Shown: positions 32,303 to 45,237 of the stretch, piece after piece
Numbering within the stretch: the stretch's first letter is position 1
Layout of the letters: every line of letters starts with the position of its first letter
Source: Macrolepiota albuminosa
Taxonomy: Eukaryota; Basidiomycota; Agaricomycetes; Agaricales; Agaricaceae
Assembly: GCA_027475525.1 (NCBI GenBank)
Contig: JAMWFC010000079.1
Span: 1-64,000, forward strand
Direction: 5' to 3'
Length of the DNA stretch: 64,000 nt
Program-made: the position numbers and the translations under genes
The notes under the pieces: generated by a model
Databases searched by the model: none
The model's input: only the letters and a program-made list of their open reading frames with translations
Told to the model about the DNA's origin: nothing

Positions 32303-34513
32303 ATGGCGTCTTCTGTACTTGGTTTTCAAGCTGGTGCTGCTTTGCTTGTTTGTCTTCTGTGTCATCTATGCCTGCAGCGGTGTGTCAGAAAGCGTCGTCG
32401 TCCTCTTCCGCCCGGTCCTTCAAGACTCCCATTTATAGGAAATCTTCTTAGTATTCCGACTGCTTTCCAATGGATCACCTTTCATAAGTGGTGCGAAGAG
32501 CTTGGTGAGTTTGACGATTGGCTGGGTTTGTACTCAGTGCTCATTCTCTGCCTAGGTTCCGATATAATTCACCTTAATTTAGCAGGGAAGTCGATCATTG
32601 TACTCGACACCATTGCAGCTACAACGGAACTGCTGGAAAAGAGGTCATTGATCTATTCTGGAAGGTCCGCTCACCATTCTTGTATGAATTATCTTTTGAA
32701 CAAGATATTGGGACTTTGACAGGCCAAGGATACCGTTGCTAACTGATTTAGCAGGCTGGGAGTTTTTCTTTCCTTTGATGCCTTACGGTCTGTATATTCT
32801 ATGATTGTACTTTCGAACCTCGATGAAGAATTTACTACAGGCGAACTTCTGTATAGTTCAACTCACAAAATTTGTCTTTCGGGAAAGGTTTAACTGACCA
32901 ATAGGAAGGAACATCGACGCCTAATGCACCAATCATTCAACCCGCATGCTGCATTGGATTTCCATCCACAAGAGTTGAAAGCTAGCCGAAGTTTACTTTG
33001 TCGTCTTCTTCAAGATCCAAACGACGTCCTCTTTCATTTACAACAGTTCGCTGTTCGCATCTATCATAACCTCTTGCTTATCTATATATTTAGCATGTCC
33101 GGGGAGATCATCATGTCCATTACGTACGGCATCGAAGTGCAGCCCAAAGATGATCCATACATTATCACAGCCCAAAGGGCAGTATATTCATTGGCAACTG
33201 GCGTTGTTCCGGGAGGATTCCTCGTAAATTCATTTCCAGCCCTTAAACACATGCCGGCATGGATGCCCCTTGCGGGATTCCAGCGTAAAGCAAAGGAATG
33301 GAGGAAGTTGGCAATGGCAATGATTCATACCCCTTACGAAGTGGTAAAGAAGAATATGGTCTATCTTTTGCTTCACCAGTTCTGCTTTTACCTTATTTCT
33401 TCTTCAGGAAAGTGGAAGCGTCACTCCATCATTCGTGTCCAACAATCTAGAGGCCATAGATATAACCAGAAATCTGGAGCATCAAGAGTCTGTTATCAGA
33501 GGGATTGCAGCCTCTATGTACGTCGGTAAGGATTTGAGCTTGGCCTTGCAAAGCACATTATTCATATTTCTAATACATAGGCGGCTCAGATACGGTAAGT
33601 TTTCGAACGTGGGGCCATACGAAGTGTGCTCAAACCGTTTTGGACCCAAGGCTGCATCGACTATTGCAAATTGCGTACTTGGCCTGATTAAGAATCCTGA
33701 TGCTTTGAGAAAAGCTCAAGAAGAGATTGACAGGGTGGTCGGCCCTAGTCGTCTTCCAGACTTTAATGACGAGCCCTCTTTGCCATATATCTCAGCTCTA
33801 GTAAAAGAGGCACTGAGATGGAATATGGTTGCTCCCCTTGGTCGGTAGAAATACTTCTTAAAGGATGTGCAATGAGGCAACTTTTGTTTCCCTAGGAGTT
33901 CCGCATCATCTTGACGTGGAGGATGAATATCTGGGCTACAGGATACCTGCCAACTCAGTTGTAGTTGCCAATGTATGGCAAGTAACAACAGCACTTGTAT
34001 CCAACTGGTCAACCCTCACTCATGAATCTACACAGGGCAATACTGCATGACGAGAAAGTATATCCCGAACCTTTTGAATTCCTGCCCGACCGATTCATGA
34101 AAAACGGGGAGTTGGATCCAGCAATCCAGGATCCTTTTCACGTTGCCTTTGGCTTTGGGCGACGGTAATCCTTTCTTTTCCTTCGCCATCCGTTCACTTA
34201 ATGTCTGTCTATCCATTGAAGCGTCTGTCCAGGGCGCTTTATGGGGCTGTCATCAGTATGGATAGCCGTTGCTTCACTCGTAGCCGTCTTCGATATCAGT
34301 AAGGAGGTAGATGAGAATGGCCAAGTCATAGAGCCAACGTACGAGTATGCATCTACCTTGCTATCGTGAGTTCAAAGTCCTTTCCTTGCACGGGATAGGT
34401 CGCAATCTAAGTTTGCTTTACACGCCAGTTCTCCTTTACCATTTAAATGCACTATTAGGCCGAGGTCTCCTCAAGCAGAAGCTCTAATCAAAGAAAGTAA
34501 CGAAATGATGTGA
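32303..34513 (+). CDS. Cytochrome P450 monooxygenase (OrdA-like)
   Basis: Twelve exons: 32303-32504, 32556-32664, 32723-32791, 32905-33052, 33107-33358, 33408-33525, 33581-33594, 33651-33840, 33896-33977, 34036-34164, 34222-34365 and 34429-34513. They sum to 513 codons, a full-length P450. An N-terminal membrane anchor (residues ~8-27) is followed by the RRRPLPPGP hinge. The I-helix oxygen groove is GGSDT, the K-helix ExxR is EALR, the PERF region is FLPDRF, and the haem loop is FGFGRRVCPG with the Cys ligand. The exon 9-10 intron uses a GC donor (GCAAGT). Intron 3 (113 bp) is unusually long and its donor is a guess. The fold resembles the OrdA-like mush­room P450s used in secondary metabolism; the substrate is unknown. 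Confidence 0.92.
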
Positions 34514-35625
34514 CAAGACAAAGACGGTCGCTGTATTGTATGCGTATCCACATCTCTTGAGATCCAGCATATTATTCAAGACATGTCATAGTGAGTAAGA
34601 TTCCTGCAATAAAGAAACATACGGGCGTTTTCGTATAAATAGTGAACCTTGCGCTGGATCTTGACCAAAGCAGTCTTCCAACTCTTTTTGACGCAGATAC
34701 GTTTGAAACACTCACTCTTACGTCGATGTGATATCCAAGAGGTAGGGACCAAGCACAAGAGTCATTTTATGTGAGAATAGCACAGTAATAGGTTTCCACA
34801 GATCAAGATGCAAAGGTTTAAAAATGGTCTTCGTACCTATGCACAGGCAGAGCAAGAATACATTTAGTGCATTTTAAATGTCTACAGAGCATCAATTACA
34901 AGGCATGCTTGAGTCATCTCCTAGCTCAGCTTCAAAAGACAAGCGTACATCTCTGTAGTACTAGCAGGTATCCAGCGTTGAGACCAGCATAAGACAAGGT
35001 AAACAATACAAAGGACAGCTTCCGATCACCGACAGACACAAATATATATGCCAACACTTTGGCTCAGAATAATATAGTTTGGGCATCTCTCACTTCGCAT
35101 GTTGATGCTTTCCCAAGCTGCAAACAGAACAGGTCCTCCCAGCCAGTAAGCAACAGTCTCCAGAAACGGTTTCAATTAATAACGAATGACACGCTACGCG
35201 GCGATGGGAAAGGCAAGAGGTTAGTTAGTATGTCTGCATGACCTGGATGTGGGCTTTACTCAATACGAGCTCTTTCAACTGACTCATTAAAGGTCATACT
35301 GCAAACAAAAGACATTGTAGTAGTAAAAAAAAAGATGTAACACCTCTGGTAAGGAACACTACTCCAACTCTAAACGCTGCACATAAGGCGAAAGTAAGCT
35401 CCAGCTGAGGCATCAATCTCTCTAGGTCAGGCTGTAGGCTCCTGCGAGCAGAGCACAAAGTATTCGCAGGGGGACAATAATGCCCGATCAGGAAATGAGT
35501 TGAAGAACCACGAAGAAAATTGCGAGCCTTTTAAATGCTTTGCCACGTGGCTTACTTTGATCGTGTTTGTCTCTACTTCCGACGCGTCCAAGGTTACTTC
35601 TATCTGCTTTTTCGAAGCGCATCAA
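34514..35625. other. Intergenic, nothing recognised
   Basis: This 1.1-kb stretch lies between the P450 and the alkyltransferase-like gene. Only short ORFs are present. Confidence 0.4.
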
Positions 35626-36210
35626 ATGGACAGCGCTGAGTTTCACGCAGCAGTATGTTTCTTCAGAGCTTTCGCTGAATATCTTAGATTTCAATCTTAA
35701 GGTCTATGAAACTGTTCGTTTAATACCCCCACGTCGAGTAACAAGTTATGGTACGTCAAAGCATTGGCAAACCATATAGGGATGAGTCCAAGAATATGAG
35801 TGATCAATCCTCTCAAGGGCATATTGCTAAGCTCATAGGAATGCCCCGCCACTCGCGACACGTCGGACAGGGTATGTTCTCGTCTAGTTTTCCGACGTGA
35901 AAGCTAGGTTGACCGTGATCTAGCCCTGAAATTCCTTTCCCCGGACGTTAATCCACCTGTACCATGGCATAGGGTCATAGGCTCCTCGGGCGTAATCTCG
36001 TCTCGTGGACCGGGTACGCAAGGTGCCCAGTGGCAGATGGATGCACTTGTTGCCGAAGGCGTTGAGGTCACCGTTAGCCAGACCGGCGATATGAGAGTCG
36101 ATTTTAGACAATGGGGATGGTTCCCGGAGGTTGGGACTACTGTGGATAATCGGGGAGCGTTGGCGCAAAATGTACCTGAAGGTGATAATGATGAGCCACT
36201 GATTCAATGA
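35626..36210 (+). CDS. atl1: Alkyltransferase-like (ATL) DNA repair protein
   Basis: Four exons: 35626-35652, 35702-35750, 35818-35871 and 35924-36210, joined to 138 codons. The sequence is that of the MGMT C-terminal domain: VYETVRLIPPRRVTSYG, then GMPRHSRHVGQALKFLS, then VPWHRVIGSSG. In true methyltransferases the acceptor is Cys in PCHRV; here it is Trp (PWHRV), the mark of ATL proteins. These bind O6-alkylguanine without repairing it and pass the lesion to nucleotide-excision repair, as shown for fission yeast Atl1. It is slightly longer than Atl1, with an acidic C-terminal tail. It is 0.12 kb from the convergent DUF2470-type gene. Confidence 0.9.
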
Positions 36211-36332
36211 GCCATGGATTGCTTGTGTATTTCGTCGCCAAATATACAATAGGCACGGTATCTCCTAGCGGAACAAGGCTTAATATATGCACGAAAAAAT
36301 CGCATACACCAAAGTGGTATCCCTTCACTGGA

Positions 36333-37126
36333 CTACTGAACCTTCATCACCGATTCAATCCGTGCAATCTGTATACGTGACCGGAGATCTCTCCAGATTG
36401 GAAAACCAAAGACCATAGAAGCGAGGAGATAAGCAGACTATGATCACAGTAAGCGAGTTTGTCGTGATGGTAGTTTAAGAACTCACCCCAGTAAGAAAAC
36501 CCGTGTGTTTTCTACATAAGATGTAAGTATAGGCCGTCTCGAGAGCGTGTGTTACGCCAATGATATATGTCGTCCAAGTCACTGGTTTTGAACCGATCAT
36601 CGAATAAACTAGTCGCGCAGGCTCATACCAGGCTGAGCGCCCGTCTATAGGGGCGACGAACAAATAGAGAAGCACGCCGATAAATAGGCCTGTCCCAAAA
36701 GCGTCCGAGGGGAAGCGGAAGGACATGATTCGAGGTACTTTGATCTTCTCCAAGTTTAGAGAAAGAAGACATGAAACTCTAAAGAAACTCACCATACCAA
36801 GCTTCTCTTGTGCAGTAGCCTTCATGTCTAAAAGACGAGGCTTCACGTCGTCGTAGCCCTTTAGCGGGGGCTCAATGGGGACATACACTTCCTTCTTCGT
36901 CCCGTTTTTCAAGGAACACAGTAATGTCATACTCTAGAGAAATTTAAGCGTTACTTTCAGAGATAAATGAACATATACTCACCTTGGTATCAATACTAGT
37001 CATCTCGGCACTGGTGATGGGTTCCTGGACTTTACCAAACCATTTCGCATACGCGACCAATGTATCAGGATGACCTGACATGTATTTGCGTAAGAAACCT
37101 GACTTTTCTGCAACAGGGTCCGACAT
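36333..37126 (-). CDS. DUF2470-type membrane protein
   Basis: Four exons: 37126-36983, 36933-36793, 36747-36487 and 36437-36333, joined to 216 codons. ATG 37126 (MSDPVAEKS) is preferred to in-frame TTG codons upstream. The N-terminal ~95 residues carry the DUF2470-like HPDTLVAYAKWFGKV motif and a YDDVKPRLLDM segment; such domains sit at the end of haem-utilisation/FMN split-barrel proteins. The C-terminal half has about three hydrophobic helices (FGTGLFIGVLLYLF, TWTTYIIGVTHALETAYTY, SAYLLASMVFGFP). I know this fusion from fungal genomes but not its function. Confidence 0.8.
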
Positions 37127-38839
37127 ATTGGTGATTGATACAGAGTCCACTGAGAGTTCAGCCTGGCTGTTCAAAGTAAACGTTCAGGATTCCGGCACTC
37201 ATCCTCACTCTGGTCCATCAAAACATGACACGTGAAAGAAGAGTGGTCGTAGATCTAGGTCACGTGGATCAACAGTGCTTTGAACGTTGATCTACTAGGC
37301 GGTAGGAATAGGCAGCCGTCCTCAGGTATCATCCACGTCCGTCCGAGATAATCACTGAACGTGGAACCTTTTGATATTTATTATCATGGCCTGGTTACAC
37401 TCATACCCAAGCTCGGGTGAACGCGTGACTATCGTGACCTGATGCGGTCAGGTGCTCTGTCGAACGCGTTCACGCATCTTTTCCATCTCAGATATTTTTA
37501 TGGATAAGAAATGTCATCGTAGCATTTCAAATCCAAGCGGAAAGACACAAAGGGAAATATATAAGGTGTTATGGCTGTGTCGGTTCTTTAATATCCGAAG
37601 GTTTCTTGTCAAAACACAAGGGAGTAATCTAATCGCGTGTACAACCGTGATAATTTAGCATTAGTTTATTGGTCAATACAACTCAGTCTCGTGGCAGTAA
37701 GACTGAGATGCGTATTGTCCCGAATCCGATCATATACCCCAAAACCTCCTGTACAGTTTTTCCGCCCCCGAAAGCTCTCCCTCCTCTAATTAGTATCACG
37801 CGCGCAGCACGTGATCCCCGCGCGTCTTGGTCGTTCAAGTTTGCAGGTTTGCAGTGACATACGCGTTCCCTTTGCCGATGCAACACCCTAAATGGGTACT
37901 GCTAAGTACACATGTTTTTCACTTGAAACTATGATCAACACACAGCAATTCACAAAAAAATCATGCCGTCTCTGTCTCCCTCAGATGTATCCAAGGTTGA
38001 GGTGCGCTCTGGGTGGGATTGGACACGGACGTATCTCCTGTAAGCAATCTATCTACTTGTCGCAATAGAAGAACTCAAGTTACCAACCAGTTCACAGTTT
38101 CGTAAATATTGGAAATGGTTGAAACCTTGATGGAACAAAGATGAATGTCAACGAAGACAACGAAGTTATGGAGAGGAGTCTTTGGAGGTATCTGAGGACA
38201 ATGGCTTTGGCATGAGCAGAATCAGATCTCTTGTGCTTTTCTTATCTATCAGGAAGCTGATGCGCCCTTCATAATCATGTCCTTACTGATGTAGCACCGA
38301 CGGTGCCCAATCCTATATTTTAACATTGAAGGCATGGGCACTCATCAGAAATGCTTGTTTGCTTAGCGGTTTTCGGTCATGGCCAAGGGACTATCAACAC
38401 CAAAGTTTGTGATACCTTGGAGTCAAAGCAATGTCTTTGTTACTTGACTTCATCCCTTGCTAACCACATCAGTGCTATTTCTAGGCTTTTTACCGCATCC
38501 AAAGTGCGTCGTTGCTCTTCATAGTACATCGACGTCACACCACGAAAAGAAGAATAGCACAACATCGAAATGAGATATTTATCCGAGTATGGAAGACTTC
38601 TGGTTTCGAACGAGGGATAATTCCTGTCATTGGCCAAGCAAGTGTATTCGAAGTATAACATCTTGGGATGTTACTTGCGACCCCACGGTCAAGATATCCT
38701 ATTGCCTTCATTGCAATGCTGCCACCCTATGCGTCCTGATACAAGCGTGTAAAGGCTGGATCCTCGGATCAAGTCAGATGCATTCTTGTCCTTCAGATTA
38801 ACAACTACTGCCGACATCCCAGTCCTCACCCCAGTTCTA
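37127..38839. other. Intergenic, nothing recognised
   Basis: No domain or repeat was recognised. Short ORFs occur on both strands. The promoter of the DUF2470-type gene should lie near its left edge. Confidence 0.35.
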
Positions 38840-41039
38840 TCAGGTCGAGGGACCGTTTTCCCTGTTGAAAGTAAGGGAAGAGAGATACAGAATACCCCGA
38901 TTGGTCAAAAGTTCAATATCTAATTTCGTTACTGCGTTTGCCAAGACCCTGCACGAGCACGAGAATGTTCTAGAGCAGTCTCTTTTTCCATCAAGGTCAG
39001 AAAAAACGTCGAGTCTACTGCGACCAACAGTAAAAGCATGACTATGCTCATTGATCGGTTCCTGAGCATTGCCGCCACGCAACGGGGCTCTCTCAATCGA
39101 TCCCAGGCATTCGTATCACTCGTACTGCCATCAACAAGACCTGAAACACATCGAATGATCGTTATGAATGTCTACCTCCTGACAAAAAATAGGGCAAGTT
39201 GTTCCTTGTGGTGTTGAGGGTGCAAGGACCAGCGACACAGAAGTTCCAGACGCTCGTCCCTCTTGTGCCTCGATTATGCAAATTGATCAGGCCAAAGGGT
39301 GCATCTCTGTTCTCCCCCATTCTTTAATTTCCTACAGCTCCTGGTCCAATCATATGCAGCTGCATGGATGCCTAGGAACCCAGGGCCGGAGTCAACATAC
39401 CAAGGTCCGAAAAATCGGATGTGGGTGCGGCAAATGCCCTCTCGTAGATTGTTTATCGTAAAATGAGCGAAAAGATTGCATCTTGCCGCAAGCTAGTCAG
39501 TTTCACATCGAGGCAGGTCTGAGCAAGGCACAAGATTCCTTGATTGCAGGGCCCTGATGGCATTCCGGTTACAAAACGTTCCTCTTCAAACAAGTGACAC
39601 ATGCATGTGTGCGGTCATCCGTGACAGTAGATATCTTGTCCAAGCAAAAATGGTTCAAAGGATCTACTTGAGAAAAAGGAAGGTATTCCGAAAGGCCTTC
39701 AGTTCCATTAGGTTCGACAAGCACCGAACTGTATGTCACTGTTTATTGTAGCACATCGAAACCCTCATTATACTTGCAATGATCAGTCCCAAGGTCCTCT
39801 GGTCCAAGCTCAGAAAATCTAGTGATTTGTCGACATTGTCAAAGCTTGTCTCCTGACCCAGCATATAAAGTCGTGCAATATCCTCTTTCTCTCCATTCCC
39901 AGAGTACAGGGTTCAACAGTAGAGACTTTCCAGAAACTTTTGACTCCTGTCGTGCCTCGCCTTATCACCCTCAAGGTCATCAAAATGTATGTATATCTAT
40001 GTCATTCTGTTTGCCGAACTCCTGCAGTTCCCCGTGGTCAGGGTTGCAAGAACCTCACATCGTTTTGTCTCTGATGAGGTCGGGAAGCCTCTCAAGACCT
40101 TTACGAGCTCCAAACACATGTTGCTAGTCGTCTGGCATGCGTTCGTTGGTGAGTCTGAGGCTACCTTTCTAAAACTTTGACTCACCACCCTTGGCAGGCA
40201 TATGAACGATGCGGCATCATTCATCGTGACATTAGTGCGAACAATATTCTCATTACTGATTCTGGAGGGATACTGAATGATTGGGATATGGCAAAAAAAG
40301 AAGCTGATATTCAATGCAGCCGACGGCACGAGCGGACGGTGAGTTCGTGATATAGTACTGATCGATCATACTCACAGCGTATCGATAGGGAACTTGGCAA
40401 TTTATGTCAAGCCTACTGCTTGAAGGACATCATCTTGATCACACAATTCAGGATGACATGGAGTCGCTTATCCTTGTCGTTATCTACTATTCTCTACGCT
40501 ATCTGCCACACAACGAATCCGAGGGCGCTGCATACATTATTGATATCGTCTTCAATCATCGGGTGCAGTTTCGCACCGGTGAATATAAGGGCGGTGAAGC
40601 TCGGAAGTATCTCTTTCTGTGCAATGGTTACATTGGCAACAGGTTCAAATTAAAGTCTCCTCCTCTCCAACGATGGGTTCAAGTGGCTATTAAAGCACTA
40701 CGAGAGTGGATAGACGGTGAAATTGCAAAATCTGAGCCAACAATCGCCAGTGAAGAGCCCAAGAGGACGGGTAAGCAACTGGTGGCTGCTATTTGTTCTG
40801 CTTTGCCAATCAAAATCCCGTCAACTGATAAGTCTCCGCGTACTCTCGACGATCACAGGGAAATGGCCGAATTTTTCGCTGGTTGTTTTGAGGCAGAAGA
40901 CTGGCCTGCCCTTGCCGACGACAAACCGCATGACATCCTATCTGACGCCAAGCCTAGGACGAGTTTCCGCACGTTGGTAAAAAGGAGTAAACCATCTAGT
41001 TCACGTTCATGGAGTCCAGGCTCAGAGACAAAGAGGTGA
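38840..41039 (+). pseudogene. FunK1-type fungal protein kinase, probably broken
   Basis: The right half is clear. Exon 40028-40148 carries FVSDEVGKPLKTFTSSK, the next (from ~40198) YERCGIIHRDISANNILI and DWDMAK, and the last (about 40391-41039) GTWQFMSSLLL, DDMESLILV and a Ser-rich end. HRDIS plus DW in place of DFG and GTWQFMS are the marks of the basidiomycete FunK1 family. Upstream, 38840-39470 holds pieces such as FVTAFAKTLHEHE that could be its N-terminus. The junction at 40148/40198 does not keep frame with any AG I see, and the left half cannot be joined cleanly. A damaged gene or an unseen intron are both possible. Confidence 0.65.
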
Positions 41040-43720
41040 TCGCAATTACGTATAAAGCTGTCTCTGACTTTTAGCTATATGCTGAATACCCGTATGATAT
41101 GCCGACCTTTACACGATCTAGTGAGACGAAATAAGCTTAGGTCCCTCAATTCGGTTGTGGGTGCGCTAACTGTGCACAAATTAGTTTATTCATGTCGTTG
41201 AATTCGAAGATAATAGAAACTTTTACGCCCTTTGCATATTGACTTCACCTCGAGAAATATGTATGTGGCACAAGACCTTTGTTACCTTCGTCAGTATAAC
41301 TTCTGAAAGTCCTCCTGGCATTCAAGTCACAAAGCTCCCGGAGATTGTGCTTCTTATAAATTGGAATTCTGATTTTAGCAAACCGAGCCAAATGGGAGAT
41401 TGTTCCATTCCAAGGTCGAGGTGCACTGCCGCTAACATATCTAACTGTCCCTAGTACCTACCACCGCATCTTTGAATTTCTGCAAGCCACTATTCTTCCA
41501 CAGAAGCCAGTCATAACGCCTTAATTAACTGCGTCACCCACTATCTCTATCTGTCAAAATGCTCGCGGCGCTTACAACCTTGTCCGCCGCATACGCTAGT
41601 CCGCGAGGTGAAGTCGACGCTGATGTATACATTGAGCTGCGGCAAATCGAGCATATCGCCAAACTCGGGATCATATAGCTCGAAGAGCGCCTCAGTTGCA
41701 GTACCTAACCTCCTAAGAGTAAGTGGAGATATTTAGCGCACTAGCAACAACCTCGTGAATCGGAAAACCAGGGTAGAACTGAAAGGCAGTCTCATCATGA
41801 ATTTCTATTCCTGCCGGTGAGTACATCAACGGAGGATTTTGAACATGGATGAGGAGCACACCTTGTAGAGCTTTGGACCTCGATTAGGGCAATATAGAAG
41901 TGCGGAACTCACGCCATTATTTACAATGGGAAAGAGGTTGCAGCTCGAGACCTCATGCTGGATTTGAAAGCGTATCTTTCTGTAACGGTATACAAGTATC
42001 CAAGGAATTCTCCATACAAAGATAAGGGAACTCGTATACCGACCTCAGGTGCTGCACTGTAATTTATCATGCGTAAAATACTTTCCTAAGCGTTCTTACA
42101 CTGGCAACAGTCTACCTTTTGACTACATGGAACGTTCAAGGAATATTGTGAGTCTATCGACATATCAGCATATGCTTTCAGTGAGTCTTTCATCTGGTGA
42201 GTTGTCTTAATGCGAGGTTTTAGCATCAACAAGGGCGAGAAGATCTTGAAAGACACCCATAAATATCTAACATGCTCTGCTGTCTATTGCGCTTCACATT
42301 AGGCTAACAACAGCGACAGGAGTTAAGACGTACATGGCTATTCGGAGATAATACTCTGCAATAATAGGGTATCTGAAATTCAATGCTCCTTGCGGTAATC
42401 TTCGAATGGAAAGAGCACCAGAAGATTCAAAATAGCATTTTCGGAAAAGACCTTCAATCAAACACAATTCGAAAATCTAGAAGAAAACCCTTCGTGTGAC
42501 ACAACTCACGGAGTACAGACTCGGAGGGTGGGTCCAAAGTGTATCAAAAAAATACTTCCTCGATGAATCAGTACTGCATTTACCGAGTGTATATATCTCT
42601 TGTTCTCCTGAGAACTGTCACTATCAGTGAGAGGTGTCAATGAGAAAGCAGCCCTGAATGGTGAAATGGAAATGAAAAATAGTGGCCTCAATTGTCGCAT
42701 GGACCATCCTCCGGATTGACCTCCAGATGGAGCTTGGTCACTTATTGTCAAACGAGAAAGGCGACATTTCAATCATGCATAACAAACGAGATAATGGGGA
42801 GTCATTGAGATGTCAAACCAACCTGATTGAAGCTTTGAAGACCTAGAGATGGCTGCGTACGCTTAATCAACGGTGGCACACGTGTTGTGAATTGATGGAT
42901 ATACATGTTCCTGATGAAGCACCCTATATCCACTCAGAAAGCGATCAAACATGGAAAGTCCAAAGCCCAAGAAACGACCAACAAAGTTATGGTTGTCATA
43001 TACATGAACAAATTGAAAAACACCACCGATCACGCTCCGCTGAGGCTGGGATTGCTGAGAATGACTAACTTCACGTCACCAATTGAACCCACAAGCTCTT
43101 CTGGTGTATTAGTTTACCTTGACACTAAATCGGTGGTCCTAAATTTGAATTCCGTAAAAAAATTCCTGGTGATTGATGGCCGGATCTGACATTGTTAAGA
43201 ACCGGTAGATCCGGGAACTTGGTTGGGAAAAGGGATCCATTCTGATCCGATCGGGCGTGTGCTCTGGATCCTTTGACAATACGGGTCTGTGGGTCAGTAC
43301 TCGAATGCCTACACGCTTGGCTTTTATTCGGTGAATCGACTTGTCATCTTTCCAATGTTCGGGGTGGATATATCGTCAAATCCGAGCCATTGATTATGAT
43401 TCTGCTTATAATCGACGAAAGGACCTGCATTGTGCTGTGTGAAACTCTTTTGTTAGGACACCACTAAAAGTTCCTCAAAGCACCAGCAAGGTTTGCGGCC
43501 ACACCTTCCTAACAATCAATTTTAGGGTTCACCCCGGAAAATGGGGGCCGCGGACTTGGTTTTTCCCTTCTTGTCTTTATATGGAGCCTGACAATGCCCT
43601 CAAAGGTTCGGAATCTGCTTCGGCTAACTGCACTTGTTGATCTGAGAGAGAGATCTTTGACAATCTGGAAAAGTCTCCGTCCCTGAGCGTTACCCAAGGA
43701 CTTCTTTAGAAGCTATGTCT
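41040..43720. other. 2.7 kb without a recognisable gene
   Basis: Short ORFs only. One at 41560-41680 (start MLAALTTLSAAYAS) has a signal-peptide-like start but stops after ~39 codons. I see no repeat. Confidence 0.35.
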
Positions 43721-43728
43721 TATATAAA
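43721..43728 (+). promoter_or_regulatory. TATA box of the FHA gene
   Basis: TATATAAA lies 101 bp before the ATG at 43829. Confidence 0.5.
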
Positions 43729-43828
43729 GACAGTCATTTGTTGATTCTCAAAGCCTCACTCACCGCGGAGCCCGCATCGTAGACTTCATCTCCTCTTTGA
43801 TACCGTATTGCACGTCTACTAAACAGTT

Positions 43829-44399
43829 ATGAGCATGGCGAGAAACCCGACGCTTTGCCTCTCTGCCGTTTCCGGGAGCTTTCCTTTTCAGACGAAGTAC
43901 ATTACTCTTCCTCTTGACGTCACGATTAAACTTGGAGCGGAGACGGACTCTGATTCAATGGCTCAGAGGCGTGTCGGTTCACCAACAAACGGCTGGTTTT
44001 CACCAGAAAAGCTCAGTGGAGATTCTTCAGTGTTGCCTCTTCCGTTGAGCTACATACATTCTGAGGTATGGTGGGATGGCCTCAATGTTAGTATCCTTCT
44101 TTTCATGGTGAGTCTTACACTCATGCCTCTTGTATCATGTAGGTGTATATTCGTGACCTCGACACACCTTTTGGTACCTACTTGAACAGCGATAAAGTCA
44201 TGGGTTCCAGGACCATCCGGTCTGGAGACATTATTGTACGTCTTTGCGCAATGGTGCCCGCCTGACATGACTTGACTTATCTTTTTCCATAACCCAGAGT
44301 CTCGGCTCCAAGATTGCTCGCAACAGCAATACCCCAAAATACATTTTAGATGATCACCTCAAACCTATCATCGCAAAGGTCTCTCTTGCAGGTATATGA
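43829..44399 (+). CDS. Small FHA-domain protein
   Basis: Three exons: 43829-44086, 44143-44235 and 44298-44399, joined to 150 codons. The forkhead-associated fold runs through SYIHSEVW (the SxxH phosphothreonine-binding motif, preceded by a proline-rich PLPLS stretch), VYIRDLDTPFGTYLN (the S/T-N-G-like loop is degraded to TPFG) and SGDIISLGSK. FHA domains bind phosphothreonine. The fungal relatives with this FHA (VPS64/FAR10 type) are much longer and end in coiled coils and a tail anchor. This copy stops just after the domain, so it may be a truncated duplicate. Confidence 0.75.
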
Positions 44400-45237
44400 A
44401 GCTTCCCGTCACTATCTCACCTCTTTCTATGGACTTTTTGAGCATTTGTCACACTTATATTATTGTATGCATTCCCTTGTACTCCATCTGAAGTGTATCA
44501 TATAGAGTTTTCCTCATCTTTGACTTGCTCATAACCTGAGGACTCCGGAGCCAAGTCCGATTAACACGTGGGTCTATAATCGAGATCCAGTCACACGGTT
44601 AATTACAGACCTGACCCTGATCTCACCATGAATATAAATAGATCTCTTTGGCAAAGGACGCCGAAGGTCTAGAATATTTATGTGTACCTCGCCATGAACA
44701 TGACCTTATTTTTTGCTTATGGGGTCGATCAACTGAACCCTTGAATTTTCTATAGCTTGAAGGCATCATGAGCGTGCCTGTCAAGAGAAAAGCCTGCAGT
44801 CCAGGCACCATTAGATTTGTCGACTCAGAGTAACCTCTTCAATGGGATAATGAATCTGGATGCCTCATTTTTTCAGCACGACTATCTGGACATGACTAGT
44901 TTGAGCACCCTCAAATCTCTTTGACTCGAAGTGCATCATAATCAGTTCTGCTAGAATGTATTACAGTTGATAACATATTGTACCGACAGGATCATCAAAT
45001 ACCCTATCATCAAGAGGTGCATGTACCCATAGGAACATAAATAGAAATGAGGGGCGCGCTCTTAAACAATATGCATAATGCACTGATGGAACATTCTGTT
45101 ATAAAATTACAAGGCCCAACAGATTTTGCGGCTACTCCAAATTCACCTGAAGTATGCCATTATCACGTCGCAGGAAGGTTCCACGTACTGAGTATTGAGT
45201 CAGATCCATAAAAAAATACATAATCCCCGCAATCGCA
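44400..45237. other. Intergenic, nothing recognised
   Basis: This 0.84-kb stretch lies between the convergent FHA gene and the Mug190-like gene. No feature was seen. Confidence 0.4.

Noticed and set aside
37127..37174. DUF2470-type gene starting at 37174
   Set aside because: The codon there is TTG; ATG 37126 gives the family-like start.
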